DNA of 8,533 nt from HRBIN01 sp038891515 (GCA_038891515.1 JAWAEB010000069.1:1-8533), one strand, 5' to 3'. Counted from the first letter of the stretch, positions 1-5,573 are shown. The notes: generated by a model from the letters alone, not told the origin. Program-made: numbers and translations.

Positions 1-1
1 C

Positions 2-664
2 TCACTTCCCAATGGAACCTTTGTGGGTAGACCCATCAAGCGAGTTATAAACATGACTGACGAGCTCTTTGACCTATCCCCACAGAGTTTCTTGGCTTTC
101 CCAAGAAATGGGACACTGGCGGTGTCATGCTCAACGATTAACGCATATAACAGCAGCGCTCCCACCGGTGATCTTCCTCTATCACGGCTCAATAAGACGG
201 CTATTATCTGGGCTGAATTGGGGACTCTGATAGAGGATCCTGATCGTCCGCTGGTGGCCGGCTCGATATTGTTCTGGAAGGGCTTCAACATCTGGAACCA
301 GACGAAGGGCGACGGCGTTGACACGACTCTGTTCCCGCTTGACATCGACGTTGTGTACAGCTACGAGTCCAGCAGCAACAAGATATGGTTCCAGATCTTG
401 AAGGACCCGTCGAGAACCCTGCCGAGAAACCTGATAGGCAGGAACCTCGAGATAGTCGCCGCCTTCAGGCCGCTCAACAAGACGCAGCTGGGCAACAACT
501 GGTTTGAGGTGGTCCAGATAGACACCCTCCTACGCAACGCCATAAGAGACCAGTATCCGCAGGCAGCCGACAGAGTCATCCTCCGAGTCATAGACGTGGA
601 CTTCGGCGTGGGCAGCAGCTGGCAGGTCGTCGAGAGCCTAACCTTCCGCGAAGTGCCTCCGTAG
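2..664 (+). CDS. Secreted-type protein of unknown function, 3' part only (paralog of the next gene)
   Basis: The frame is open from the left edge, so the N-terminus lies outside the window. A GTG at 23 is available, but coding sequence upstream of it reads naturally (S-L-P-N-G-T-F). I do not recognise a named family. The visible C-terminal 220 residues align with the C-terminal half of the protein at 711-2060. Shared blocks include LFWKG, Y-x-YES, NKI, QILKDP, P-R-x-LIG and PLNKT; over the 45 residues around QILKDP I count about 60% identity. Several Asn-x-Ser/Thr sequons suggest export and glycosylation. One cysteine (VSCS) matches TSC in the paralog. No C-terminal membrane helix is present, so it is probably released or held by partners. 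The stop codon lies inside a 22-bp palindrome. Confidence 0.8.
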   Translation, partial: SLPNGTFVGRPIKRVINMTDELFDLSPQSFLAFPRNGTLAVSCSTINAYNSSAPTGDLPLSRLNKTAIIWAELGTLIEDPDRPLVAGSILFWKGFNIWNQTKGDGVDTTLFPLDIDVVYSYESSSNKIWFQILKDPSRTLPRNLIGRNLEIVAAFRPLNKTQLGNNWFEVVQIDTLLRNAIRDQYPQAADRVILRVIDVDFGVGSSWQVVESLTFREVPP

Positions 665-676
665 GCCTACGGAGGC
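655..676. repeat. Perfect 22-bp palindrome over the stop codon, terminator hairpin or operator
   Basis: The left arm GCCTCCGTAGG (655-665) is followed directly by its exact reverse complement (666-676). It contains the TAG stop of the upstream gene (662-664) and ends 4 bp before the TATA-like element of the next gene. As RNA it would fold into a 9-bp stem with a GGCC loop, suited to ending or protecting the upstream transcript. As DNA it could be an operator for the gene at 711. The sequence does not say which. Confidence 0.75.
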
Positions 677-680
677 CGAT

Positions 681-690
681 TATTATTTAT
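681..690 (+). promoter_or_regulatory. TATA-like element for the 711 gene
   Basis: TATTATTTAT is centred about 26 bp upstream of the TTG at 711, the usual archaeal TATA-to-start-site distance. This predicts a leaderless or very short-leader transcript. A purine-rich run (GGGGAAGGGGGAAGG) follows at 693-707. Confidence 0.5.
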
Positions 691-710
691 CAGGGGAAGG
701 GGGAAGGTGT

Positions 711-2060
711 TTGTTCTCCCGTTTTATGACTGTTTTGCTCGGATCGTCGCTTGCCTTGGCTTTGTTTCTGCTCACCGTCTTCCCCTACTCCACAGCAGCG
801 GTCTCACAGCCCCAAGCCTACTTCAAGCCCATGGTCCTACCCAGCACACCATGTCCGCCCGACACAGCATGGGTCTTTCAACAAGATGAAGATGATGATG
901 GGGGTTTTCTAGACGCCCTAGGGCCTGCATCGTGGCGGTCGATCAACATCTCAGTTCCACCGATCTTTGCGCACAGTCAGGCTTGGTTGATAGTTAAAGT
1001 TGGTTCTGTCTCCGGAACACCACACGAGTTATTCATATTCCAGGGCGCTGTCGACAACGCAACCCACCCGGGCACAGCCTTCTTCCTAGGCGTGATTGAT
1101 TCTGCTGATTCTTCAGGAGAGAAGGTATTCCAGATACCGCAGGACTTCCTCCAGAAGGGTCTCAACACATTAAGAATATATCTAGATGAAGGTGCTGAGC
1201 CAAACTTTCCAAACCTTGACCCCTCGGTAATAACACCGACAACTGGCGTGGCTGAGATAGATTCTATCCGTGTATGTTTTGGCGGCTACTTCGTCTACAA
1301 AATACCCTTCACCTGCGGCTTCACACCCGTAGACCTCAAGGCAACGAGTGCTCCGAACATAGACCCACTCAAATCTGTTCCGGCCGTCAAGCAGGGAGAC
1401 TACGCCACAAACGTCATAATAAGAAACCCAGACAGAACCCTGCCCACGCAAAACCTCAACTACTCACTATACATAGAGTTCGCCGCAGAGGTGACTCCCT
1501 TGGGCGGATGGCAGGTTTTCCGACCTACCAATAACTCATTCGGCCTCGGCGTGGGGGCCCTAGGCCCAGAAAGAAGCAACTTCACTTCCTGCGATGCCTT
1601 GGACTCCTTTGTGAGGTCAAAGCTGACACCAGTTGTTGGAGCCGAAAATAAGCTGTTCTGGAAGGGAGCCCTCATAATCAGGCAGCCCATAGGCAACGGC
1701 ACAACCCAGACCAAGCTACCCCTAGACGTGGAAGCCATATACACATACGAGTCAATCGTCAACAAGATAAGGCTCCAGATACTCAAAGACCCCACAGGAC
1801 AGATCCCGAGACACCTCATAGGAACAGACCTGGAGATGGTGGTGGCCATCAACCCCCTCAACAAGACAGACCTATCAGCCGGCACATTCAACAACATACA
1901 GCTGATGAGAGTCATAAGGGAGAACCTGGAAAACAAGTTCGGAGCAACAACGGCCAACCGGGCAAGCATCAGAGTGATAGAGGTCTCGCTGGGAGTGGGC
2001 GGCAGCCAAACCATCACACGAATACAGCCAACAGAAGCACCGCTAGAGCCGCCACCATAA
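711..2060 (+). CDS. Secreted two-domain protein of unknown function with internal duplication
   Basis: A 449-residue protein of no family I can name. Residues 1-30 form a signal peptide (hydrophobic run, then Y-S-T-A-A). An acidic patch (DEDDDGG) sits near residue 60. Residues about 72-190 look like a beta-sandwich, possibly carbohydrate-binding-like (G-LNTLRIYLDEG, then EIDSIRVCF). Residues about 195-432 contain two related units: NVIIRNPDRTLP at 234-245 echoes LQILKDPTGQIP at 355-366. The second half matches the upstream gene. Several N-glycosylation sequons are present, and no membrane anchor, so it is probably extracellular. The TTG start fits the TATA distance; an in-frame ATG at 726 is the alternative and would keep most of the signal peptide. 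Confidence 0.85.
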   Translation: MFSRFMTVLLGSSLALALFLLTVFPYSTAAVSQPQAYFKPMVLPSTPCPPDTAWVFQQDEDDDGGFLDALGPASWRSINISVPPIFAHSQAWLIVKVGSVSGTPHELFIFQGAVDNATHPGTAFFLGVIDSADSSGEKVFQIPQDFLQKGLNTLRIYLDEGAEPNFPNLDPSVITPTTGVAEIDSIRVCFGGYFVYKIPFTCGFTPVDLKATSAPNIDPLKSVPAVKQGDYATNVIIRNPDRTLPTQNLNYSLYIEFAAEVTPLGGWQVFRPTNNSFGLGVGALGPERSNFTSCDALDSFVRSKLTPVVGAENKLFWKGALIIRQPIGNGTTQTKLPLDVEAIYTYESIVNKIRLQILKDPTGQIPRHLIGTDLEMVVAINPLNKTDLSAGTFNNIQLMRVIRENLENKFGATTANRASIRVIEVSLGVGGSQTITRIQPTEAPLEPPP

Positions 2061-2095
2061 CCATCCTGAGGATAGCTTAGGACACCAACCCCACA

Positions 2096-2103
2096 TTTTT
2101 ATT
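2096..2103 (+). terminator. T-tract terminator after the 711 gene
   Basis: TTTTTATT lies 36 bp past the stop codon, with no long hairpin before it (only a short ATCC-TGA-GGAT). Archaeal RNA polymerase commonly stops at such T-tracts. Position and composition are the only evidence. Confidence 0.4.
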
Positions 2104-2176
2104 AACAAACCACCACCATAACAACTAGACGCTTGCCCGTAACCCGATTATCCAACATCCACAACTTTTCTCCATC

Positions 2177-2284
2177 TTATTCTCGAGAAGTTCCCGTCAT
2201 CCAAAGTCTCGACCCGCCTTCACCCCGCCCCAACCCAAGCCCTTCCTCGACAATCTCAATAATGCTTTCAAAAACCCCCGTCAA
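2177..2284 (-). CDS. Possible 35-residue small ORF coupled to the nuclease-like gene
   Basis: A TTG start overlaps the TGA stop of the gene at 2281-2664 (TTGA), the arrangement expected for translational coupling or re-initiation. The peptide begins with an amphipathic acidic stretch, TGVFESIIEIVEEGLGL, and ends G-T-S-R-E. It could be a genuine small protein, a decayed C-terminal continuation of the nuclease-like gene in another frame, or chance. The opposite strand here is C-rich and gives only a Pro/Ser-rich shadow frame. No family is recognised. Confidence 0.25.
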   Translation of the reverse strand: MTGVFESIIEIVEEGLGLGRGEGGSRLWMTGTSRE

Positions 2285-2664
2285 ACCTCTGCGTATACCT
2301 CTATCTCCAGCTGCTTCGCAGCCTCTAACGCCTCCTCCTCCACATAGGGCGTGACCATCACCTTACGGTCAGCAGGCTTACCCGTCTTCAAGCCGTAAAA
2401 CTCCACCTTCCTACGGAACTCGTTGACGTCAGAGCGTCTCACATGGGATTTGACCTCCACTAAGATTGTTTTGCCGTCTCTGGCGGCCACGTCTATGTCC
2501 ACTGTGCTGGGATACCCGTACACGTAGCCATCCTCGTCATAGGCCGTCCACCTCTTAACAACCAGCCCAAGCCCCCTCTCCAAAACACCCCTCAACCCCG
2601 CGCGGAAAGCAGACTCAGCCATAATCCCCCACCCAGCACCCAACGCGTCAAGATGACGGTTCAC
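2281..2664 (-). CDS. PD-(D/E)XK nuclease-like domain, DUF3782-type, C-terminal part of a split gene
   Basis: 127 residues from a GTG start. The order resembles the archaeal DUF3782 type of PD-(D/E)XK protein: an N-terminal helix (residues 10-31, with E17 in AESAF), then GYPSTVDIDVA with D56/D58, a short turn, then ILVEVKS with E70 and K72. The Asp plus Glu-x-Lys are the metal-binding and catalytic positions of this nuclease superfamily. Whether it cuts DNA is not known from sequence. The stretch NRHLDALGAGWGIMAE is normally preceded by a coiled coil in the same chain. Here that coiled coil is encoded by the upstream ORF in another frame, and the two overlap by 4 nt (GTGA). Either this is a separately translated, coupled subunit or it is the 3' part of a frameshifted gene. 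Confidence 0.75.
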   Translation of the reverse strand: MNRHLDALGAGWGIMAESAFRAGLRGVLERGLGLVVKRWTAYDEDGYVYGYPSTVDIDVAARDGKTILVEVKSHVRRSDVNEFRRKVEFYGLKTGKPADRKVMVTPYVEEEALEAAKQLEIEVYAEV

Positions 2665-2852
2665 CAGCTCAAACCCCTAGCCATATCCTGCCTCAACCTG
2701 ATAGTCTCCTCCCTAAGCTTGACGAGCTCCGCCTCATGTCTGTCAAGCCTTTTAAGTATCTCCTCCAAGCCGAGGAGACCAGCCACCGCATACCGAAACT
2801 CCTCATCCTCCTTCAGAAGCCTAAAGATAGTCTTCTTGATACGGACGGCCAA
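2661..2852 (-). CDS. Coiled-coil N-terminal part of the split DUF3782-type gene
   Basis: 63 residues from a TTG start, the only start-type codon in this frame after the upstream stop. A short basic start (AVRIKK) is followed by a long helix with heptad character: LLGLEEILKRLDRHEAELVKLREETIRLRQDMARG. Such a coiled coil usually precedes the nuclease-like domain in one polypeptide. Reading one base back at GGGGTTT (2677-2671) changes the ending from RGLSW-stop to RGFELVNRHLDALG, which joins straight into the downstream ORF. The gene therefore looks broken by a one-base indel, or is read by -1 frameshifting. A TATA box lies upstream, and an inverted repeat covers the start codon. Confidence 0.65.
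   Translation of the reverse strand: MAVRIKKTIFRLLKEDEEFRYAVAGLLGLEEILKRLDRHEAELVKLREETIRLRQDMARGLSW
2670..2676 (-). other. GGGTTTG slippery-type heptamer at the frame break
   Basis: Read on the minus strand, the frame-0 codons are G-GGT-TTG, which has the X-XXY-YYZ form of a -1 ribosomal slippery site. Slipping here yields GGG-TTT-GAG and leads into the downstream nuclease-like frame. The zero-frame stop (TGA, 2663-2661) follows two codons later. A simple one-base loss in the G4T3 run would look the same. Confidence 0.4.
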
Positions 2853-2869
2853 GGTTTTCCCAAAACCTT
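2851..2869. repeat. Perfect inverted repeat at the start codon, candidate operator or hairpin
   Basis: AAGGTTTT (2851-2858), CCC, AAAACCTT (2862-2869): 8-bp perfect arms with a 3-base spacer. It overlaps the TTG start (2852-2850) of the minus-strand gene and the start site predicted from the TATA box at 2882-2890. A repressor bound here would block initiation. In RNA the same arms would hide the start codon. Confidence 0.5.
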
Positions 2870-2881
2870 TCGTGGGTTAGC

Positions 2882-2890
2882 TTATTAAAT
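2882..2890 (-). promoter_or_regulatory. TATA-like element, possibly used in both directions
   Basis: The minus strand reads ATTTAATAA, centred about 27 bp before a start site near 2859, a few bases upstream of the TTG at 2852. The element is nearly symmetrical (TTATTAAAT on the plus strand), so it could also drive plus-strand transcription from about 2912 into the structured region. Confidence 0.45.
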
Positions 2891-2911
2891 CTTGTTCTGT
2901 TCAGCTGAAGA

Positions 2912-3090
2912 AGTAGCTTGCCGCGATAGCAGTGTTGCACGAAAGCTATGACCGGAGGCGAAGAGCCTTAACGCACAGTGCTTACATGATGTGGGAAGCC
3001 TGAGAAGGTTGCTGGGCAACGCGTGTTTAAGGCACATGGATGATGGAGCCCGCCCTCCCTACGAAGGAGTGGAATCAGGCCTAAAACCTT
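2912..3090 (+). ncRNA. Candidate structured RNA or long structured leader
   Basis: This gene-free stretch has no convincing reading frame but many short complementary arms. ATAGC (2926-2930) pairs with GCTAT (2945-2949), with GTG-TTG-CAC inside. AGGC pairs with GCCT (2956-2968). GCCTTAA (2965-2971) pairs with TTAAGGC (3027-3033), closing a domain that holds GCTT/AAGC and the hairpin GTTGC-TGG-GCAAC (3008-3020). CTCC (3055-3058) pairs with GGAG (3066-3069). The second and third pairings are mutually exclusive, as in a switching leader. It could be an independent RNA, a 5' leader of the 3103 gene, or a decayed ribozyme or intron fragment. I recognise no named RNA family. Confidence 0.3.
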
Positions 3091-3102
3091 TATTACTGTC
3101 AT

Positions 3103-3555
3103 GTGAAGGAAGTGGATGGGTTGGCCAAGGCCGGTAGGGAAATTATCAAGAGGCTTACAGCTCCTGAGATAAGGGAGATAGTTAGGGAGGAGCTTTCAAC
3201 CGCTTTACAGCCGTTCATGATAAAGATAGAGGAGATGGAAAAACGAATAACATCCATGGTTGCCGAGTTCGATAAACGTCTGTCTTCCCAAGTATCTGAG
3301 CTTGATAAACGTCTATTTTCTCAGATTTCCGAGCTTGACAGGCGTTTATCCTTCCAAATCACCGAGCTTGACAAGCGTTTATCTTCCCAGATCTCCGAGC
3401 TTGACAAACGTTTGTCCTCCCAGATTTCCGAACTTGACAAGCGTTTAACGTCGGAGATTTCATCGTTAAAGTCGGAGGTCCAGTATGCTTCCAGAGTGGC
3501 CGTTCTGGAGACGAAACTGGCTGAGATAGAGAAAAAGCTTACTGAAACACAGTGA
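3103..3555 (+). CDS. Hendecad-repeat coiled-coil protein of unknown function
   Basis: About 150 residues, strongly charged and almost entirely helical. Residues 1-50 form an amphipathic helix (APEIREIVREELSTALQ). Next come six near-identical 11-residue units of the form (E)LDKRLSSQIS, encoded by 33-nt DNA repeats at 3265-3462. A last coil follows (VAVLETKLAEIEKKL). Eleven-residue periodicity gives straight or slightly right-handed coiled coils rather than classic left-handed ones. No signal peptide or membrane helix is seen, so it is probably cytoplasmic and oligomeric. The start is uncertain: GTG 3103 is the longest, but the TATA-like sequence just upstream (around 3081-3095) favours GTG 3112 or TTG 3121. 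Its partner is unknown; the neighbouring nuclease-like gene also carries a coiled coil. Confidence 0.75.
   Translation: MKEVDGLAKAGREIIKRLTAPEIREIVREELSTALQPFMIKIEEMEKRITSMVAEFDKRLSSQVSELDKRLFSQISELDRRLSFQITELDKRLSSQISELDKRLSSQISELDKRLTSEISSLKSEVQYASRVAVLETKLAEIEKKLTETQ
3265..3462 (+). repeat. Six tandem 33-bp repeats inside the coiled-coil gene
   Basis: The units begin at 3265, 3298, 3331, 3364, 3397 and 3430. Each encodes Glu, Leu/Phe, Asp, Lys/Arg, Arg, Leu and so on. Most differences between units are conservative or synonymous, indicating recent amplification plus selection on the protein. Repeat number is likely to vary between strains. Confidence 0.85.
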
Positions 3556-3642
3556 ACAGCTGGTGAAGCTTAACCGCAGTAGTTGACGTTTCGGCCTTCG
3601 ACTGTCTTTGTTGTATCGATGTCTGTAAGCTCGTCTCTACGG

Positions 3643-3927
3643 TTACGGTGGCGCATAGAGTGGTATGAGTCTTATATCGCTTCCTATCTTGACCTTGAGA
3701 TAGCCGGCCAGACCACCGCTGCTAGACTCGATGGATGGGCTCTGTATCTGTATCTTGTCACTCTGTGCTACTATTGCCAGGTTGTCGGTAGATATGCTGG
3801 TACTCGACTCTCCATCATGAGTCAGTATGATGCCAGGATCAAAGTTGCTTGTGCCCGCATCAAACCAACCACCCAGATAGAAGATTCCCCGCCTGCTTCC
3901 CGCGATGCTGCTATTCCAAACTTGATC
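3643..3927 (-). pseudogene. Remnant of a protein C-terminus, start lost or frameshifted
   Basis: A 94-codon minus-strand frame, open from a TAA at 3930-3928 to a TAA at 3645-3643, with no usable start codon. It reads like a real protein end: GIFYLGGWFDAGTSNFDPG, then an alternating beta pattern (STSISTDNLAIVAQSDKIQIQ), then GYLKVKIGSDIRLIPLYAPP. Terminal segments of the type GYxKVxIG...xIPLY are familiar from viral or phage-like structural proteins, which is a memory-based impression. A second minus frame from ATG 3974 (MSALFARHENSGVWYKIKFG) may be its frameshifted 5' part; a TATA-like TTATAATTTC lies upstream at 4010-4001. The plus-strand ORF here is a codon-on-codon shadow. Confidence 0.45.
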
Positions 3928-3966
3928 TTATACCAAACTCCGCTGTTCTCATGTCTTGCGAAGAGG

Positions 3967-4041
3967 GCGCTCATCAGGGTCACTGCATACGATTATTCTG
4001 GAAATTATAACTCTGATGAGAGTGACTCGGCCTTCAAAGTG
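3967..4041 (+). pseudogene. Orphan fragment of an Ig/fibronectin-like beta domain
   Basis: The plus-strand residues ALIRVTAYDYSGNYNSDESD, then SAFKV, fit the last strands of a common extracellular beta-sandwich repeat (A-x-IRVTAxD-x-x-GN-x-x-x-D-x-SD-x-x-F-x-V). Nothing domain-like is found upstream in this or the other plus frames, and the frame then runs as noise into the next gene. It looks like the surviving tail of a truncated surface-protein gene, abutting the minus-strand remnant. The recognition rests on 25 residues and could be chance. Confidence 0.33.
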
Positions 4042-4049
4042 AGGCACGG

Positions 4050-4058
4050 TTTAATTTA
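4050..4058 (+). promoter_or_regulatory. TATA box for the first MG2-like gene
   Basis: TTTAATTTA is centred at about 4054. The start site predicted 26 bp downstream falls on the in-frame ATG at 4079, not on the longest-ORF ATG at 4058. That would make the mRNA leaderless, as for the sister genes. Confidence 0.5.
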
Positions 4059-4873
4059 TGGTCAAACAGATGGTGGTCATGCCCGTAGGAGTAGGAGTAG
4101 CTTTAGCAGCCTTGGCAACGATCGTAATCGGGATGGGCATGTGGTCCAGCACTGGGCTGGGGGGTCCAGCACTATACGTATACCCTGAGTCAGGAGTCTA
4201 CCCTCCTAACTCCACGGCGGTGTTTAGGGTGTTGGCTGTAGACGCAGAGGGCAGCCCTGCTGTGGGCGTACCTGTTCTCGCATCACTATACAACCCACAA
4301 AATAGCTTGGTCGGCGAGTTTGAGGGTGAGACGGGCGGGGATGGATGGCTGGTGGTCAGCTTCGAGTTGGGGGAGGAGGGCCTGTATAGGGTAGTGGTTC
4401 AAGCTCAAGATGTGGGGTTAGGGTTAGGAGCTGGTGAGGCCACGGTCCTGGTGTGCTCAACCTGTCCTAGAGACGGCCAGACAGCCACCACAACGGAAAC
4501 TTTGACGACCACCGCCACCAACTACAGTACGTCAACCACCACAGCGACAGCCACCATCACGTATATTACCTCAGAAACCACCACGCAAGTGAGGGAGAAA
4601 ACCATCGTAAGTGGGGTGACATCTAGGATCACCCTGATCGTAACCGTGACAGGCACAATGGGAGAGAGGTCGGTGACCGAGACCATCACACAAGTGGTGA
4701 CGGTTTTTTCTGAACGCACCCTAACCGCTGTGGGTGGGCTTGTGACAACAACTGCGACTGTCGGCGGCATCGGAGATGGGCTGCTTCTCTCAGGTCTTGC
4801 GGCTGTGGCCATCTCACTTCTCCTGCTGTCGGCGGTCGTGTACGGTGTTATGGTTGCTGGGGGGCGGCGGTGA
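4058..4873 (+). CDS. MG2-like, CxxC, Thr-rich-stalk membrane protein, paralog 1
   Basis: 271 residues, the longest of five paralogs. A signal peptide (about 1-38) is followed by a single macroglobulin MG2-like beta domain (about 39-132: VYPESGVYPPNS..., GDGWLVVSFEL, EEGLYRVVVQA). C133-S-T-C136 comes immediately after the last strand. A long Thr/Ser/Val stalk (about 140-238) is probably O-glycosylated. One transmembrane helix (about 241-266) and a two-Arg end complete it. The topology is N-outside, anchored at the C-terminus. This copy lacks the TDR signature of its sisters, having PESGVY instead. Start: 4058 gives a Lys in the n-region like its paralogs, but the TATA position favours ATG 4079. 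Role unknown; MG2 domains elsewhere occur in alpha-2-macroglobulin-type proteins. Confidence 0.8.
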   Translation: MVKQMVVMPVGVGVALAALATIVIGMGMWSSTGLGGPALYVYPESGVYPPNSTAVFRVLAVDAEGSPAVGVPVLASLYNPQNSLVGEFEGETGGDGWLVVSFELGEEGLYRVVVQAQDVGLGLGAGEATVLVCSTCPRDGQTATTTETLTTTATNYSTSTTTATATITYITSETTTQVREKTIVSGVTSRITLIVTVTGTMGERSVTETITQVVTVFSERTLTAVGGLVTTTATVGGIGDGLLLSGLAAVAISLLLLSAVVYGVMVAGGRR

Positions 4874-4909
4874 CTTGGGCAGCCTTACTTGGTGTCTTCA
4901 CCGGGCCTG

Positions 4910-4923
4910 GGGCAGGCATGCCC
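4910..4923. terminator. Weak hairpin between convergent genes
   Basis: GGGCA-GGCA-TGCCC forms a 5-bp stem with a 4-base loop in the 88-bp gap between the convergent genes ending at 4873 and 4962. There is no adjacent T-tract; TTTTCTGTT occurs about 30 bp further on. It is a weak candidate for 3'-end formation. Confidence 0.2.
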
Positions 4924-4961
4924 TTGCTGCGGTAGGTTCCCCTCTCCCCAAGCTTTTCTGT

Positions 4962-5573
4962 TCAGCCATATCTTCGTATAGCTATGACTACTACTATGAA
5001 CAGTGCAGCCACTATTGCTATGAATACCATTGTTAGTGTGTCGCTGGGTGCTGTGGTCTCGGCTGTTACCGTTGTCTGGACTATGGCTGTGGTGGTTGTT
5101 GTTGTCGTGGCTGTCTGGGTCGTTGTTATGGTTGGTCCCGGTAGTGTGGTGGTTACTATGACGACCTCTGGCTCTGTGATGCATATGCTGCATACTAGGA
5201 AGGCCCTCAGCCCTGGTGTGTAGTCTCCCGTCTCCGTGGTGGCTGTTATGAGGTACTCTCCCTCCACAGCGTCTCGAGCCAGCCTTAGGGAGGCTGTGAA
5301 GACCCCAGACTGGTTGGTGGTGGCCTCTGTATCGAGCACGATGGTGTTCTCCGAGTCCTGCACCAGTATGGAGACGGCCACATCGGGTGCTGGGTTAAAC
5401 TCCTCATCCACCACAGTCCCTAGTATGGCCACCTCCTCTCCGGGCTTGTAGACTTGGCGGTCGGTGTATAGGATTATCTCGGGCGGTGTGAAGGGTACCT
5501 GCGCTTCCGCAATGTATGTAGTTGCTAGGAAAGCAATTATGAGGCCTATTGCTGTGGTGAGGGCTTTCCTCAA
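4962..5573 (-). CDS. MG2-like, CxxC, Thr-rich-stalk membrane protein, paralog 2
   Basis: 203 residues from a TTG start that coincides with the start site predicted from the TATA box 25-30 bp upstream. Signal peptide 1-24 (RK, hydrophobic core, AEA-Q). The MG2-like domain (31-127) shows the family signature best: YTDRQVYKPGEEV, a variable loop (VVDEEFNPAPD), QSGVFTASL and EGEYLITATT. C128-S-I-C131 follows at once. Then come a stalk dominated by Thr (about 138-178), a transmembrane helix (180-199) and an RRYG tail. It is closest to paralog 5; both start the mature chain with AQ-x-P-x-TPP. It is divergent from paralog 3 across a 63-bp shared promoter and convergent with paralog 1. Confidence 0.85.
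   Translation of the reverse strand: MRKALTTAIGLIIAFLATTYIAEAQVPFTPPEIILYTDRQVYKPGEEVAILGTVVDEEFNPAPDVAVSILVQDSENTIVLDTEATTNQSGVFTASLRLARDAVEGEYLITATTETGDYTPGLRAFLVCSICITEPEVVIVTTTLPGPTITTTQTATTTTTTTAIVQTTVTAETTAPSDTLTMVFIAIVAALFIVVVIAIRRYG

Noticed and set aside
1460..2017. 185-codon minus-strand ORF
   Set aside because: Antisense shadow of the secreted protein at 711-2060, which has a signal peptide, promoter and a paralog.
2133..2354. 73-codon plus-strand Pro/Ser-rich ORF
   Set aside because: Shadow of minus-strand coding sequence; no start signals and low-complexity composition.
2984..3004. C/D box small RNA suggested by ATGATG and CTGA
   Set aside because: The spacing between the boxes is too short for a guide, and the second box pair is not properly formed.
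3265..3462. CRISPR-like array from regular repeats
   Set aside because: The 33-bp units are contiguous without spacers and keep one reading frame; they encode a coiled coil.
3583..4188. 201-codon plus-strand ORF taken as one gene
   Set aside because: Its first 110 or so codons lie codon-on-codon opposite a more protein-like minus-strand frame, composition is odd, and it runs into the first MG2-like gene. Only residues about 129-153 look like a real domain, annotated as a fragment.
5080..5160. Microsatellite-like GTT/GTG repeats
   Set aside because: Explained by the Thr-rich stalk codons on the minus strand.
4984..5223. Val-rich plus-strand ORF of 79 codons
   Set aside because: Complement of the Thr-rich stalk of paralog 2; the GTT/GTG runs come from Thr codons.
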